This document shows, in pieces, positions 16,018-23,568 of a stretch of DNA of 32,668 nucleotides. Numbering within the stretch: position 1 is the stretch's first letter; each line of letters starts with the position of its first letter. The notes under the pieces are model-generated. The model saw only the letters and a program-made list of their open reading frames with translations. It had not been told where the DNA came from and ran no database searches. The stretch lies in the NCBI RefSeq assembly GCF_903652925.1, contig NZ_CAHLAR010000025.1, forward strand, positions 1-32,668. Direction: 5' to 3'. The DNA comes from Achromobacter anxifer. GTDB lineage: Bacteria > Pseudomonadota > Gammaproteobacteria > Burkholderiales > Burkholderiaceae_B. Both the position numbers and the translations under genes were made by a program.

Positions 16018-16908
16018 ATGGCGCCCGCCACGCACGACGCATTGCCCGTTCTTGATCGCTCCGGCGATATCCCGCTGCACGCCCAGGTGGCGACCCTGCT
16101 GCGCGGATACATCCGCACGAACAAGCTCGCGGCCGGCGCCGTGCTGCCCAGCGAGGCGGCGCTGTGCGAACGCTTCGGCGTGGCGCGCAGCGTGGTGCGC
16201 CAGGCGCTCGCGGCCCTGGCCACCGAGGGCCTGATCCAGCGTGAAACCGGACGCCCCGCCACCGTGGCGGCGCCGCAGGAACACCGGCGGCTGGTGCAGC
16301 GCTCCACCGGCCTGTACGAACAGTTCGCCCAGTCCGGCGTGGCCTTGCAGACCCGCGTGCTGGCCTTCGTCCGGGCCGAGCCGCCGGCCGACGTGGCGGC
16401 CTTCTTCGGCACCACCCAGTTGCTGATGCTGGAACGCCTGCGCCACGTGGCCGACGCGCCGCTGGCCTATGTGCGCACCTGGCTGCCCGCCGGCGCCGTG
16501 CCCGGCCTGCGCGCCGACGACCTGACCGACGCGTCCCTGCATGGCGTGCTGACGCGGCGCTTCGGCCTGCGTCCCGGCGCCGGACGCAACCAGATCCGCG
16601 CGGTCGCCGCCGACCAGACGCTGGCCGGACTGCTGGACACGCAAGCGGGCACGCCGTTGCTGATGCTGCAAGGCCAAGGCATGGACCAGCACGGCCGGCC
16701 GCTGGAATGGTTCACGACCTGGCACCGCGCAGAGCAACTGGTGTTCGACGTGGACGTCAGCATGGGCCATGAAAGCGTGCAGCCCCGGCTGCAGACGCCC
16801 GACACGCCCGCGGAGCCCTCGCCCGAGGGCCACGATCCACTGGCGCGCGCCCAGGCCCTGGTGGCCGAGCTTTCCGCGGAACTGGCGCGGCTGCGCGCGC
16901 AGCCCTGA
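16018..16908 (+). CDS. GntR-family regulator, HutC/UTRA subfamily
   Basis: A 296-residue regulator. The N-terminal winged helix includes LPSEAALCERFGVARSVVRQ (helix-turn-helix, about residues 46-65) followed by ALAALATEGLIQRETG. The rest is a UTRA ligand domain ending in the usual strand with HRAEQLVFDV. A longer open frame runs upstream through pdxA2. The ATG at 16018 is chosen because a CCGGAGG site lies ten bases before it and the HTH begins at the expected distance. As the last gene of the transporter-kinase-dehydrogenase operon it probably senses a C4 sugar acid or its phosphate and binds the palindrome at 12604-12638. A short acidic and alanine-rich tail after residue 255 is unusual in length. 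Confidence 0.9.
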   Translation: MAPATHDALPVLDRSGDIPLHAQVATLLRGYIRTNKLAAGAVLPSEAALCERFGVARSVVRQALAALATEGLIQRETGRPATVAAPQEHRRLVQRSTGLYEQFAQSGVALQTRVLAFVRAEPPADVAAFFGTTQLLMLERLRHVADAPLAYVRTWLPAGAVPGLRADDLTDASLHGVLTRRFGLRPGAGRNQIRAVAADQTLAGLLDTQAGTPLLMLQGQGMDQHGRPLEWFTTWHRAEQLVFDVDVSMGHESVQPRLQTPDTPAEPSPEGHDPLARAQALVAELSAELARLRAQP

Positions 16909-17004
16909 GGGCACGTCCCGCCCTCGCCGGCGTTGCGCTCGGGTCTTGCCCGTCCATCGCTCCGGCCGCGCCGCGGTCCCCGCAACCCGCGGAGGCGCCG
17001 GCCC

Positions 17005-17673
17005 CTAGCCCAGCAAATTGTCCCTGACGTGCAGCAGATGCCGCCGCACGGCTTCCATGGCCCGTTCGGCGTCGCGGTCATGCAGCGCATCGACGATCTC
17101 GCGATGCTCCACCTGATAGGCCTGGCGCCGCTCTGGCGTCAGGCTTTTGCGCTTCAACGCGCCCCAGGTCGCTTGCGAGCGGGCCGCCGTCATCAGCGCG
17201 AACACCTTTTCGATGAACAGGTTGTGGCTGGCCGTGGCCATCAGCTCATGCAGCCTGGCGTCCCAGATCTCGAACGCTTCGAAGCTGTCCGCGGCTTCGG
17301 CCTGCGCGCAAGCCTCCTGCATGGCCGCGAAATCGGCCGGCGTGCCGTGCTGCACCACCAGCGCCGCGATGGCCGGCTCCAGCACCAGGCGCGCGGCCAT
17401 CAGTTCGGCCGGGCTGGTGGACAGCACTTCCGTGCGCAACAGCACCTCCGCCTGCGCCAGGGTCGAGGGCGGATTGGCATAGGTGCCGCTGCCCACGCGC
17501 TGCGAGATCAGGCCTTCGTCCTTCAATTCCGCCAGGGTGCGGCGCACGGTTGAGCGGCTGATGCCGAATTGCTCGCTCAAGGCGCGTTCCGTGGGCAGGC
17601 GGTGACCGGCGGGCCAGGCGCCCGACTGCAGATTCTCGATGATGACCGCGCGCATGGCGGAAGCTTTGTCCAT
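17005..17673 (-). CDS. GntR-family regulator, FadR/FCD subfamily
   Basis: A 222-residue regulator with the winged helix LPTERALSEQFGISRSTVRR (about residues 27-46) and an all-helical FCD ligand domain. That domain has the usual metal-ligand pattern: D in EIWDARLHELMATAS and histidines in VEHREIVDAL and the terminal RRHLLHVRDNLL. The ATG at 17673 is preferred over an upstream codon at 17721, because the longer version would translate through two TTGGTA half-sites of the control region. It is divergent from the fumarylacetoacetase-family hydrolase and a Bug receptor and probably represses both. FCD regulators usually sense carboxylic acids, which fits such a catabolic pair. Confidence 0.9.
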   Translation of the reverse strand: MDKASAMRAVIIENLQSGAWPAGHRLPTERALSEQFGISRSTVRRTLAELKDEGLISQRVGSGTYANPPSTLAQAEVLLRTEVLSTSPAELMAARLVLEPAIAALVVQHGTPADFAAMQEACAQAEAADSFEAFEIWDARLHELMATASHNLFIEKVFALMTAARSQATWGALKRKSLTPERRQAYQVEHREIVDALHDRDAERAMEAVRRHLLHVRDNLLG

Positions 17674-17705
17674 GGACGTTCCCTGTGTCTCTAGCGGTCG
17701 AATGA

Positions 17706-17825
17706 TACCAAACCATACCAATAAAAACCCACACCCTATGAAAAACTGATGGGTTACGTGGTTCTTTTGGTATATCCTCTCCCGAAATTGGTTCGTTAAA
17801 TCCTACCAATTGGTATTTATTGGTA
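17706..17825. promoter_or_regulatory. Cluster of TTGGTA/TACCAA operator half-sites in a divergent promoter region
   Basis: Six copies of the hexamer occur in 120 bases: TACCAA at 17706-17711, 17716-17721 and 17804-17809, and TTGGTA at 17767-17772, 17810-17815 and 17820-17825. Two of them abut as the perfect 12-base palindrome TACCAATTGGTA (17804-17815), about 48 bases before the hydrolase ATG. Sites built on TGGTA/TACCA are common for FCD-type GntR regulators, and the gene for one starts 33 bases to the left. The surroundings are much more AT-rich than the rest of the window. Confidence 0.75.
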
Positions 17826-17862
17826 TTAAACAAGGGCGGTCCGATCCGCCCAGGGAGCAAGC

Positions 17863-18732
17863 ATGAAGATTGCAGTATTCCGCATCCAGGGCGAGCGCCG
17901 CATCGGCGTGGTTTCCGACGACGGCAGCAGCGTGACCGCACTGGACTTCCCCCGCGAACTGGCGGCGGCCGGCGCGCTGACCGCCGTGGAATGGCTGGCC
18001 GAAGGTCGCGCCCTGCCGGGCAAGACCGGCTCGTCCTACCGCTGGGATCAGGTCGAGCACGAAGCGCCCCTGCCCGCGCAGCGGCGCAACCTGTTCTGCG
18101 TGGGCCGCAACTACCACGCCCACGCCAAGGAATTGCGCGACTCCGTCTTCAAGGACAACGACGCCAACCCCGAATCCTGGCCCATCGTCTTCACCAAGGT
18201 GCCGCAGACGGTGGTGGGTCCCTGGGCCGACGTGCAGTTGCCCGTGGGCGTCTCGGACAAGATCGACTACGAAGCCGAGCTGGCGGTGGTGATCGGCAAG
18301 GGCGGCCGCAACATTTCGCGCGCCGAAGCCATGAGCCACGTGATCGGCTACACGGTAGTCAACGACGTCACCGCGCGCGACGTGCAGATGCGCCATCAGC
18401 AATGGGACCTGGGCAAGTCCTTCGACACCTTCTGCCCCATGGGTCCGTGGCTGGTGACGGCCGATGAACTGGACGGCCAGAAGACCCGGGTGCGCTGCTG
18501 GGTCAACGGCGAATTGCGCCAGGACGGCAATACCGAAGACCTGATCTTCGACATCCCGACGCTGATCGAAACCTGCTCGCGCGGCATCACGCTGTATCCC
18601 GGCGACGTCATCGCCACCGGCACGCCTGCCGGCGTGGGCCAGGGCCTGACCCCGCCGCAATTCCTCAAGCACGGCGACGTGGTGCGGGTGGAAATCGACG
18701 GCATCGGTCACATCGAAAACCGCTTCATCTGA
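17863..18732 (+). CDS. Fumarylacetoacetate hydrolase (FAH) family protein
   Basis: A 289-residue member of the FAH family. Diagnostic elements are FCVGRNYHAHAKEL (catalytic-site histidine near residues 85-87), DYEAELAVVIGKGG with metal-binding Glu137 and Glu139, and GYTVVNDVTARDVQ with metal-binding Asp168. The GTPAGVGQGL loop appears near the C-terminus. Such enzymes hydrolyse or decarboxylate diketo acids or hydrate 2-keto-4-pentenoate-type compounds in catabolic pathways; the exact reaction cannot be read from motifs. A strong AGGGAGCAAGC ribosome site precedes the ATG. It is co-transcribed with a Bug receptor and faces an FCD GntR gene, so it probably handles an imported carboxylate directly. 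Confidence 0.9.
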   Translation: MKIAVFRIQGERRIGVVSDDGSSVTALDFPRELAAAGALTAVEWLAEGRALPGKTGSSYRWDQVEHEAPLPAQRRNLFCVGRNYHAHAKELRDSVFKDNDANPESWPIVFTKVPQTVVGPWADVQLPVGVSDKIDYEAELAVVIGKGGRNISRAEAMSHVIGYTVVNDVTARDVQMRHQQWDLGKSFDTFCPMGPWLVTADELDGQKTRVRCWVNGELRQDGNTEDLIFDIPTLIETCSRGITLYPGDVIATGTPAGVGQGLTPPQFLKHGDVVRVEIDGIGHIENRFI

Positions 18733-18739
18733 GCGCAGA

Positions 18740-18761
18740 GCCCCGGAACTGAACACGGGGC
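18740..18761 (+). other. Intergenic hairpin between the FAH-family gene and Bug receptor 2
   Basis: GCCCCG (18740-18745) can pair with CGGGGC (18756-18761) around a ten-base loop. No T-run follows and the next ribosome site is only about 20 bases on, so it is more likely an mRNA processing or stability element than a terminator. Binding proteins are often expressed more than the enzymes encoded in the same transcript, which such an element can allow. Confidence 0.3.
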
Positions 18762-18792
18762 GGCTCGGCGGTAAAAGCACAAGGAGTGAGAC

Positions 18793-19758
18793 ATGAATCT
18801 GCGTTGCTACCGGGCGGCCGCGGCCGCCTTGCTATGGCTGGGAGCCGCGAACGCGCTGGCTGCCGGCTACCCTGAACGCCCCGTGACCATGGTGGTGCCC
18901 TTCCCGCCCGGCGGCGTGGCCGACACCATCGCGCGGCCGCTGGCCCAGGCCATGGGCGACAAGCTGGGCCAGGCCGTCGTCATCGAAAACAAGGGCGGCG
19001 CGGGCGGCGCCATCGGCATCGGCCAGGCCGGCCGCGCCAAGCCCGACGGCTACACGCTGCTGATGAGCCTGTCGTCGATTTCCATCCTGCCCGCGGCCGA
19101 CCGCCTGCTGGAGCGCAAGCCGGCCTATCAGCTGGACCAGTTCGTGCCGATCGCGCGGATCACCGCCGATCCCACGGTGCTGGTGGTGCGCGCGGACGCG
19201 CCCTACAAGACGCTGCGCGAATTCATCGACGCCGCCAAGCCCGGCAAGTTCAGCTACGGTTCTTCCGGCATCTACGGCACCATGCACGTGCCGATGGAAA
19301 TGCTGCAGAACGCGGCCGGCATCAAGATGATGCACGTGCCCTTCACCGGCGCCGGTCCCGCGGTGCAGGCGCTGGTGGGCGGCCAGGTGGATGCTCTGGC
19401 CACCGGCCCGTCCAGCGTGATGCAGCTGATCCAGGGCGGCCGCCTCAGGGCGCTGGCGCATTGGGGCGACGGCAAGCTCGACAGCCTGCCCGACGTGCCG
19501 TCCTTCAAGTCGCAGGGCTACGACATCAGCTTCGTGCAATGGTCCGGCGTATTCGCGCTGGCCGGCACGCCGCCGGCCGTCATCGACAAGCTGCGCCAGG
19601 CCGTCAAGGACGTGGCCAACAATCCCGAGGTCCAGGCGCGCATCGCCGGCACCGGCAGCCCCGTGCAGTACCTGGACGCGCCGGCGTTCGACACGTACTG
19701 GAAGACGGACACGGCCTCGCTGGAAACGGCGGTCAACCGGATCGGCAAGGTCGAATAG
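18793..19758 (+). CDS. Bug/TctC-family periplasmic substrate-binding protein (receptor 2)
   Basis: A 321-residue protein with a signal peptide (cleavage near ALA-AGYP, residues 21-25). Bug ligand loops are VPFPPGGVADTIARPLAQ and VIENKGGAGGAIGIGQA, followed by ADGYTLLM-like PDGYTLLMSLSS. It has an AAGGAGTGAG ribosome site. It should bind a carboxylic acid in the periplasm. No membrane components lie nearby. Co-transcription with the FAH-family enzyme suggests that the ligand is, or leads to, the keto acid used by that enzyme. The gene ends four bases from the convergent ligase gene, leaving no room for a separate terminator. Confidence 0.93.
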   Translation: MNLRCYRAAAAALLWLGAANALAAGYPERPVTMVVPFPPGGVADTIARPLAQAMGDKLGQAVVIENKGGAGGAIGIGQAGRAKPDGYTLLMSLSSISILPAADRLLERKPAYQLDQFVPIARITADPTVLVVRADAPYKTLREFIDAAKPGKFSYGSSGIYGTMHVPMEMLQNAAGIKMMHVPFTGAGPAVQALVGGQVDALATGPSSVMQLIQGGRLRALAHWGDGKLDSLPDVPSFKSQGYDISFVQWSGVFALAGTPPAVIDKLRQAVKDVANNPEVQARIAGTGSPVQYLDAPAFDTYWKTDTASLETAVNRIGKVE

Positions 19759-19762
19759 CGGA

Positions 19763-21244
19763 TTACGGCGCCATCTGGCGCGCCAGCGCCTTGCGGTCGA
19801 CCTTGCCCACCGCGTTCTCCGGCAGGCGCTCGATCCACAACACGTCGCGCGGCACATAGATCCGGCCCAGGCGCGCCAGCACCTCGGCCTGTATGTCCGC
19901 CACATCCGGCGCAGCGTCCGCCGCGCGCTGCACGAAGACCACCGGCACCTCGCCCAGGTCTTCGTCCGGCGCGCCCACCACGCAGCAGGCGGCCACGCCC
20001 GACATGCCGGTCACCACGCCCTCGATCAAGGCGGGAGAGATGTTCTCGCCGCCGCGGATGATCACGTCCTTGATGCGGCCGGTGATGCTCAGATAGCCCT
20101 GTTCGTCGAAACGACCCAGGTCGCCCGTGCGCAGCAGGCTCGGCGCGCCCGCGTCGGCGCTGTCCACGCCCAGGTAGCCCAGCATCAGGCTGTCGCCGGC
20201 GATGCAGATCTCGCCCTCGCCGCCCGGCGCGGCCTCGCTGCCGTCGGGCAGGCGCAAGGTCACGCTCTGTCCGGCCAGCACCGTGCCCACCGAACCCACG
20301 CGGCGCGCGGCCGGCGGATTCATGGTCGACGTGCAGGTGGCTTCCGACAGGCCGTAGGACACCACCAGCGGGCAGCCCAGGAAGGCCTCGATGCGCCGGT
20401 GCTGCGCTTCGGTGATCGGCGCCGAGCCGCAGCGCGCGAAGCGCAGCGCCGCCAGGCTGGCCGCATCGAATTCCAGCTCCAGCATGCGCGCGTACATGGT
20501 TGGCACGCCGGTGATGATGGACGGCCTGAACGCGCGCAGCAGGCCCGGCATGTCCTCCGCCCGGAAACGCCCCGCCAGCGCCACGCAGGCGCCCGCGAGC
20601 AGCGGCGCGAAGATCTGGTTGTTCAGCGCATTGGTGTGATGCAGCGGCATCACGTGCAGCAGGCGGTCGTCCTGCGTCAGTCCGGTGTGCGCCAGCACGC
20701 CGCGCGCATTGTTGGCAAGCCCGCGATGGCTCAGCAGCACGCCCTTGGGATTGCCGGTGCTGCCGGAGGTGAACAGCAGCAGGCCCGCGTCGCCCGGTTC
20801 GGCCTCGCTTGCGCCCGTCCAATCCTGCGGGCCTTGCGCCACGCCGGCGGCGTCCAGCAGGCGCTGCGGTGCCAGGCCGCTGGCCCTTGCGGTCGCCGCA
20901 TTGGCCGCATCGTGCAGCACCCAGCCCAGGCCCACCGCCGCCACGCGCCTTGCGGTTTCCGCGTCCGACAGGCGCGGCTCCAGCGGGCAGGGGCAGGCGC
21001 CCGCCGCCATCGCGCCCAGGATCGCCAGCACCTGCGCCTGCGACCGTTCCATCGCGATGGCCACCTGGCTGCCGCGCGCGACGCCGGCGGCTCGCAGCCC
21101 GCCCGCGATGCGGCCGACTGCAAGATGCAGCGCGGCGTATGTCAGCGTGCCGTCCGGGGTTTCGATGGCGGGGCGGCCAGCCCACGAGGGCTGGTTCCAC
21201 AGGCGCGCGAAAGCGGCCACCAGCGTGGCGTCGGCTATCGTCAT
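19763..21244 (-). CDS. AMP-forming acid-CoA ligase
   Basis: A 493-residue class I adenylate-forming enzyme. Motifs in order are the P-loop LLFTSGSTGNPKGVLLSH (about residues 156-173), VSYGLSEATCTSTM, RTGDLGRFDEQGYLSITGR and the C-terminal catalytic lysine at about residue 481 (ENAVGKVDRKAL). It joins a carboxylic acid to CoA through an acyl-adenylate. The length and the HHTNALNNQ pocket segment differ from FadD. The substrate is unknown but presumably is the acid brought in for this operon. It is the last gene of the CaiB-to-ligase transcript, nine bases after the CoA-transferase-like beta subunit. Confidence 0.92.
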   Translation of the reverse strand: MTIADATLVAAFARLWNQPSWAGRPAIETPDGTLTYAALHLAVGRIAGGLRAAGVARGSQVAIAMERSQAQVLAILGAMAAGACPCPLEPRLSDAETARRVAAVGLGWVLHDAANAATARASGLAPQRLLDAAGVAQGPQDWTGASEAEPGDAGLLLFTSGSTGNPKGVLLSHRGLANNARGVLAHTGLTQDDRLLHVMPLHHTNALNNQIFAPLLAGACVALAGRFRAEDMPGLLRAFRPSIITGVPTMYARMLELEFDAASLAALRFARCGSAPITEAQHRRIEAFLGCPLVVSYGLSEATCTSTMNPPAARRVGSVGTVLAGQSVTLRLPDGSEAAPGGEGEICIAGDSLMLGYLGVDSADAGAPSLLRTGDLGRFDEQGYLSITGRIKDVIIRGGENISPALIEGVVTGMSGVAACCVVGAPDEDLGEVPVVFVQRAADAAPDVADIQAEVLARLGRIYVPRDVLWIERLPENAVGKVDRKALARQMAP

Positions 21245-21253
21245 GGCGGCCTC

Positions 21254-21988
21254 CTAGCGCAGGACGACGGCGGCGTCGCGTTCGAACTGCCCGTCCGGGT
21301 CCAGCTCGCGCAGCGCGCGGGCCTCGGCCGCGGAGGGCAGTGCGGACGGTTCGGCGCCAGTGGCGTCGAACTCGAAGCCGGTGCGCTCGCGCACTTCCGA
21401 CAGGCTGGATTCCGGATGCCAGGACTGCAGGGCCAGCCGGCCGTCGCGCTTGACGAACACGGCTATCGGCGTGACCACGCCATGGAATCCGCCCCACGAG
21501 GTCATAAAGTCCAGCTTGGACACGAAGGTGCGCCGCGAATGTTCGGTGCGCCAGGTGCAGGCGCGCTTGGCGGTGGGCAGCATCACCGCGCCGCCCCCGC
21601 CGCCCGGCAGGCGCACCTTGGGCTCATGCCAGTCGCCGATGCAGGAGTTGTTGGCGCAGCCTTCGCCGTCGATCTGCGCCGCGCCCAGGAAGGTCAGGTC
21701 CATGCGGCCGCGCGTGCACAGGTCGTAGAAATCTTCGTTCGAGAAGATCGACGCCGTGTGCTCGGCCAGCACCGGATCGGAACTGGAAATCGGCACCTGC
21801 GACGGCCGCGGGTTCACGCCGCCGGCCACGTTGATGTAGACGAAGTCCCAATCGTAGGCGCGCTTGGCCAGCAGGCAGGCCAGCATCGGCATGGTGGAAT
21901 TCACGCCACTGAAGGTGATCTCGTCCGGCCGGATGAACCGCGCCAGATTGGTCACGATGTACGAAAAACCCGACCATTGCTCAGCCAT
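21254..21988 (-). CDS. Family I CoA-transferase-like protein, beta subunit
   Basis: A 244-residue protein of the glutaconate/3-oxoacid CoA-transferase beta family. It is recognised by the PDEITFSGVNSTMPMLACLL opening, the VNPRPSQVPISSSDP segment, RGRMDLTFLGAAQID and the LPGGGGGAVMLPTAKR loop. Family members that transfer CoA have a glutamate in a Y-E-S/N-G motif. Here the aligned segment is YINVAG (residues 51-56), so that glutamate appears to be missing, as in hydrolase-type relatives such as IpdB. The ATG at 21988 overlaps the alpha-subunit stop by eight bases, and the longer upstream frame is a shadow of alpha. The activity may therefore be hydrolytic rather than CoA transfer. Confidence 0.85.
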   Translation of the reverse strand: MAEQWSGFSYIVTNLARFIRPDEITFSGVNSTMPMLACLLAKRAYDWDFVYINVAGGVNPRPSQVPISSSDPVLAEHTASIFSNEDFYDLCTRGRMDLTFLGAAQIDGEGCANNSCIGDWHEPKVRLPGGGGGAVMLPTAKRACTWRTEHSRRTFVSKLDFMTSWGGFHGVVTPIAVFVKRDGRLALQSWHPESSLSEVRERTGFEFDATGAEPSALPSAAEARALRELDPDGQFERDAAVVLR

Positions 21989-22814
21989 GCTGCACCTCCC
22001 GCGCTTCGGGCGCCGCAGCCATGTGCGCCTGCAGATCACTATGTTTGTCCATGTATGCCTCCACCGCCGGATAGTCGATGGCGTAGTCCGGCCAGCAGGA
22101 GCCCGGCCATGCGCTTTGCGGCGCGATGGCATAGGCCTGCACCATGAAGAACGGCACCAGCGTGGATTCCGGATTGGCCTCGAACACCGCGCTGTCGACG
22201 AGCTTCTCGGCCACCACCAGCACGCTGCCCGCGGCGCGCGACATGATGCGGTCCCAGTGCGCGGTGCCATGCACCCGCACATTGCCCAGCGCGTCCACTT
22301 CCGACGCGTGGATCACGGCGAAGTCCGGGCGGATCGCCGGCACCACCCAGGTCTTCTGGCCGCTGCCATAAGGATCGTCCAGGCACTTCCAGCCATTGAG
22401 CTCGGGCAGGCCGCTGCCATGCAGGCCGCCGCAGGGTTGAAACGGCACACCGAAGGCCGCCGCCCGCAGGCCGGCCGTGAGGCTGGCGCAGGCATGCTCT
22501 TCCAGTTCGATCTCGCGGCGCTCGACCGCCTTGCGGTACCAGGGCGCCAGGCCGAAATTCCCTTCCATGGCGACGATGCCGGCGCGTACCCGGCGCAGCG
22601 CGCCGGCGCGGCACAGGATGTCCACGTCGTAGCCCGGCGACTGCTTGATCAACTCCAGGTCGCGCCGTCCCTGGCGTATCAGTTCGCGCACGAAGGCGAA
22701 CGGCCCCCGGTGCAGAAAGCTGCCGCCCAGGGCGATCGACGCACCGTTGGGCACCAGCGCCGCCAGTTCCGCCAGCGTGCACTGCTTGTTCTTCTGATTG
22801 AAACCCGATGCCAT
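21981..22814 (-). CDS. Family I CoA-transferase-like protein, alpha subunit
   Basis: A 277-residue partner of the beta subunit. It has the family opening with GASIALGGSFLHRGPFAFVR (residues about 24-43), a RQGRRDLELI strand, the LCRAGALRRVRAGIVAMEG nucleotide-loop region and GLRAAAFGVPFQPCGGLHGS. A second half with HASEVDALGNVRVHG is typical of GctA/IpdA-type alpha chains. It forms an alpha-beta complex that binds acyl-CoA thioesters in the cytosol. In the IpdA branch the alpha chain provides a catalytic glutamate for carbon-carbon bond hydrolysis. Whether EIELEE here (about residues 107-112) plays that role is untested. The gene lies 31 bases after the crotonase gene. Confidence 0.88.
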   Translation of the reverse strand: MASGFNQKNKQCTLAELAALVPNGASIALGGSFLHRGPFAFVRELIRQGRRDLELIKQSPGYDVDILCRAGALRRVRAGIVAMEGNFGLAPWYRKAVERREIELEEHACASLTAGLRAAAFGVPFQPCGGLHGSGLPELNGWKCLDDPYGSGQKTWVVPAIRPDFAVIHASEVDALGNVRVHGTAHWDRIMSRAAGSVLVVAEKLVDSAVFEANPESTLVPFFMVQAYAIAPQSAWPGSCWPDYAIDYPAVEAYMDKHSDLQAHMAAAPEAREVQHG

Positions 22815-22845
22815 GATGTCTCCTAGCCTGCTTGTTCTTTGGTGA

Positions 22846-23568
22846 TCAGCGCGCCTGCAGATATGCCGCCACGCGGTCCTTCAGTCCCGGCTCGGCGGCC
22901 GAGCGCACCAGCCGCGCGAGATCGGTGTCCGGCGTTTCGGCCGACAGCGCCGCATACAGCTGGACGCGGCTGGCGCGGCTCAGCGCGGAGGCGGCGTCCA
23001 GCGCCTCGCGTTCGATCTGCGGCCAGTCCTGCGCGGCGGCCACGCGGCTGGCAAAGCCATCGCGCAAGGCCTCTTCGGCAATGAACGTGGCCGCCTGCTC
23101 CAGCACCGTGCGCGCCCGCTCCGCCCCCACCAAGGCCGCGTAACGCCGCGTGCCCAGCACCAGGCCGAACTTCAGTCCGGGCATGCGGAAGGTCGCGTCA
23201 GGCGCGCTGACGCGCCATTTGCAGGCGCCGAACAGGTCCACGCCGGCGCCGAAGTTGCGGCCATGCGCCAGCCCCAGCGTCAGGCAGGGCGACGCCGCCA
23301 GCCGCTGCAGCAGCGTCTCGATGCGCACGAAGCGCAACAGCAGGTCGCCTTCGCTCTGTTCCTGCCAGTTGCCGAAATCAAAGCCCGCGCTGAAGTTCCT
23401 GCCTTCGCCCTTGAGCACGATGAGGCTGGCGTCCGCGGCTTCGGCCTGGTCCAGCGCGGCGATCAGCGCCTCCACCAGCTCCGCCGACAAAGCATTCATC
23501 TTGTCGGGCCGCGCCAGCGTCAGCACGTGCGCCGCGCCTTGCTTGTCGATGCGCAGAACATCGCTCAT
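22846..23568 (-). CDS. Enoyl-CoA hydratase/isomerase (crotonase) family protein with altered catalytic residues
   Basis: A 240-residue crotonase-fold protein. The CoA-binding loop GRNFSAGFDF (residues 56-65) and oxyanion loop GRNFGAGVDL (103-112) are clear. In true hydratases the two catalytic glutamates lie in GGG-x-E-L and in P-E-x-x-L-G. Here the first is Asp111 and the second is Gly131 (MPGLKFGLVLG), so normal water addition is unlikely and isomerase or carbon-carbon cleaving chemistry is more plausible. The ATG at 23568 overlaps the CaiB stop as ATGA; the very long upstream frame is an antisense-style artefact of CaiB coding. It is followed by the CoA-transferase-like pair. Confidence 0.9.
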   Translation of the reverse strand: MSDVLRIDKQGAAHVLTLARPDKMNALSAELVEALIAALDQAEAADASLIVLKGEGRNFSAGFDFGNWQEQSEGDLLLRFVRIETLLQRLAASPCLTLGLAHGRNFGAGVDLFGACKWRVSAPDATFRMPGLKFGLVLGTRRYAALVGAERARTVLEQAATFIAEEALRDGFASRVAAAQDWPQIEREALDAASALSRASRVQLYAALSAETPDTDLARLVRSAAEPGLKDRVAAYLQAR

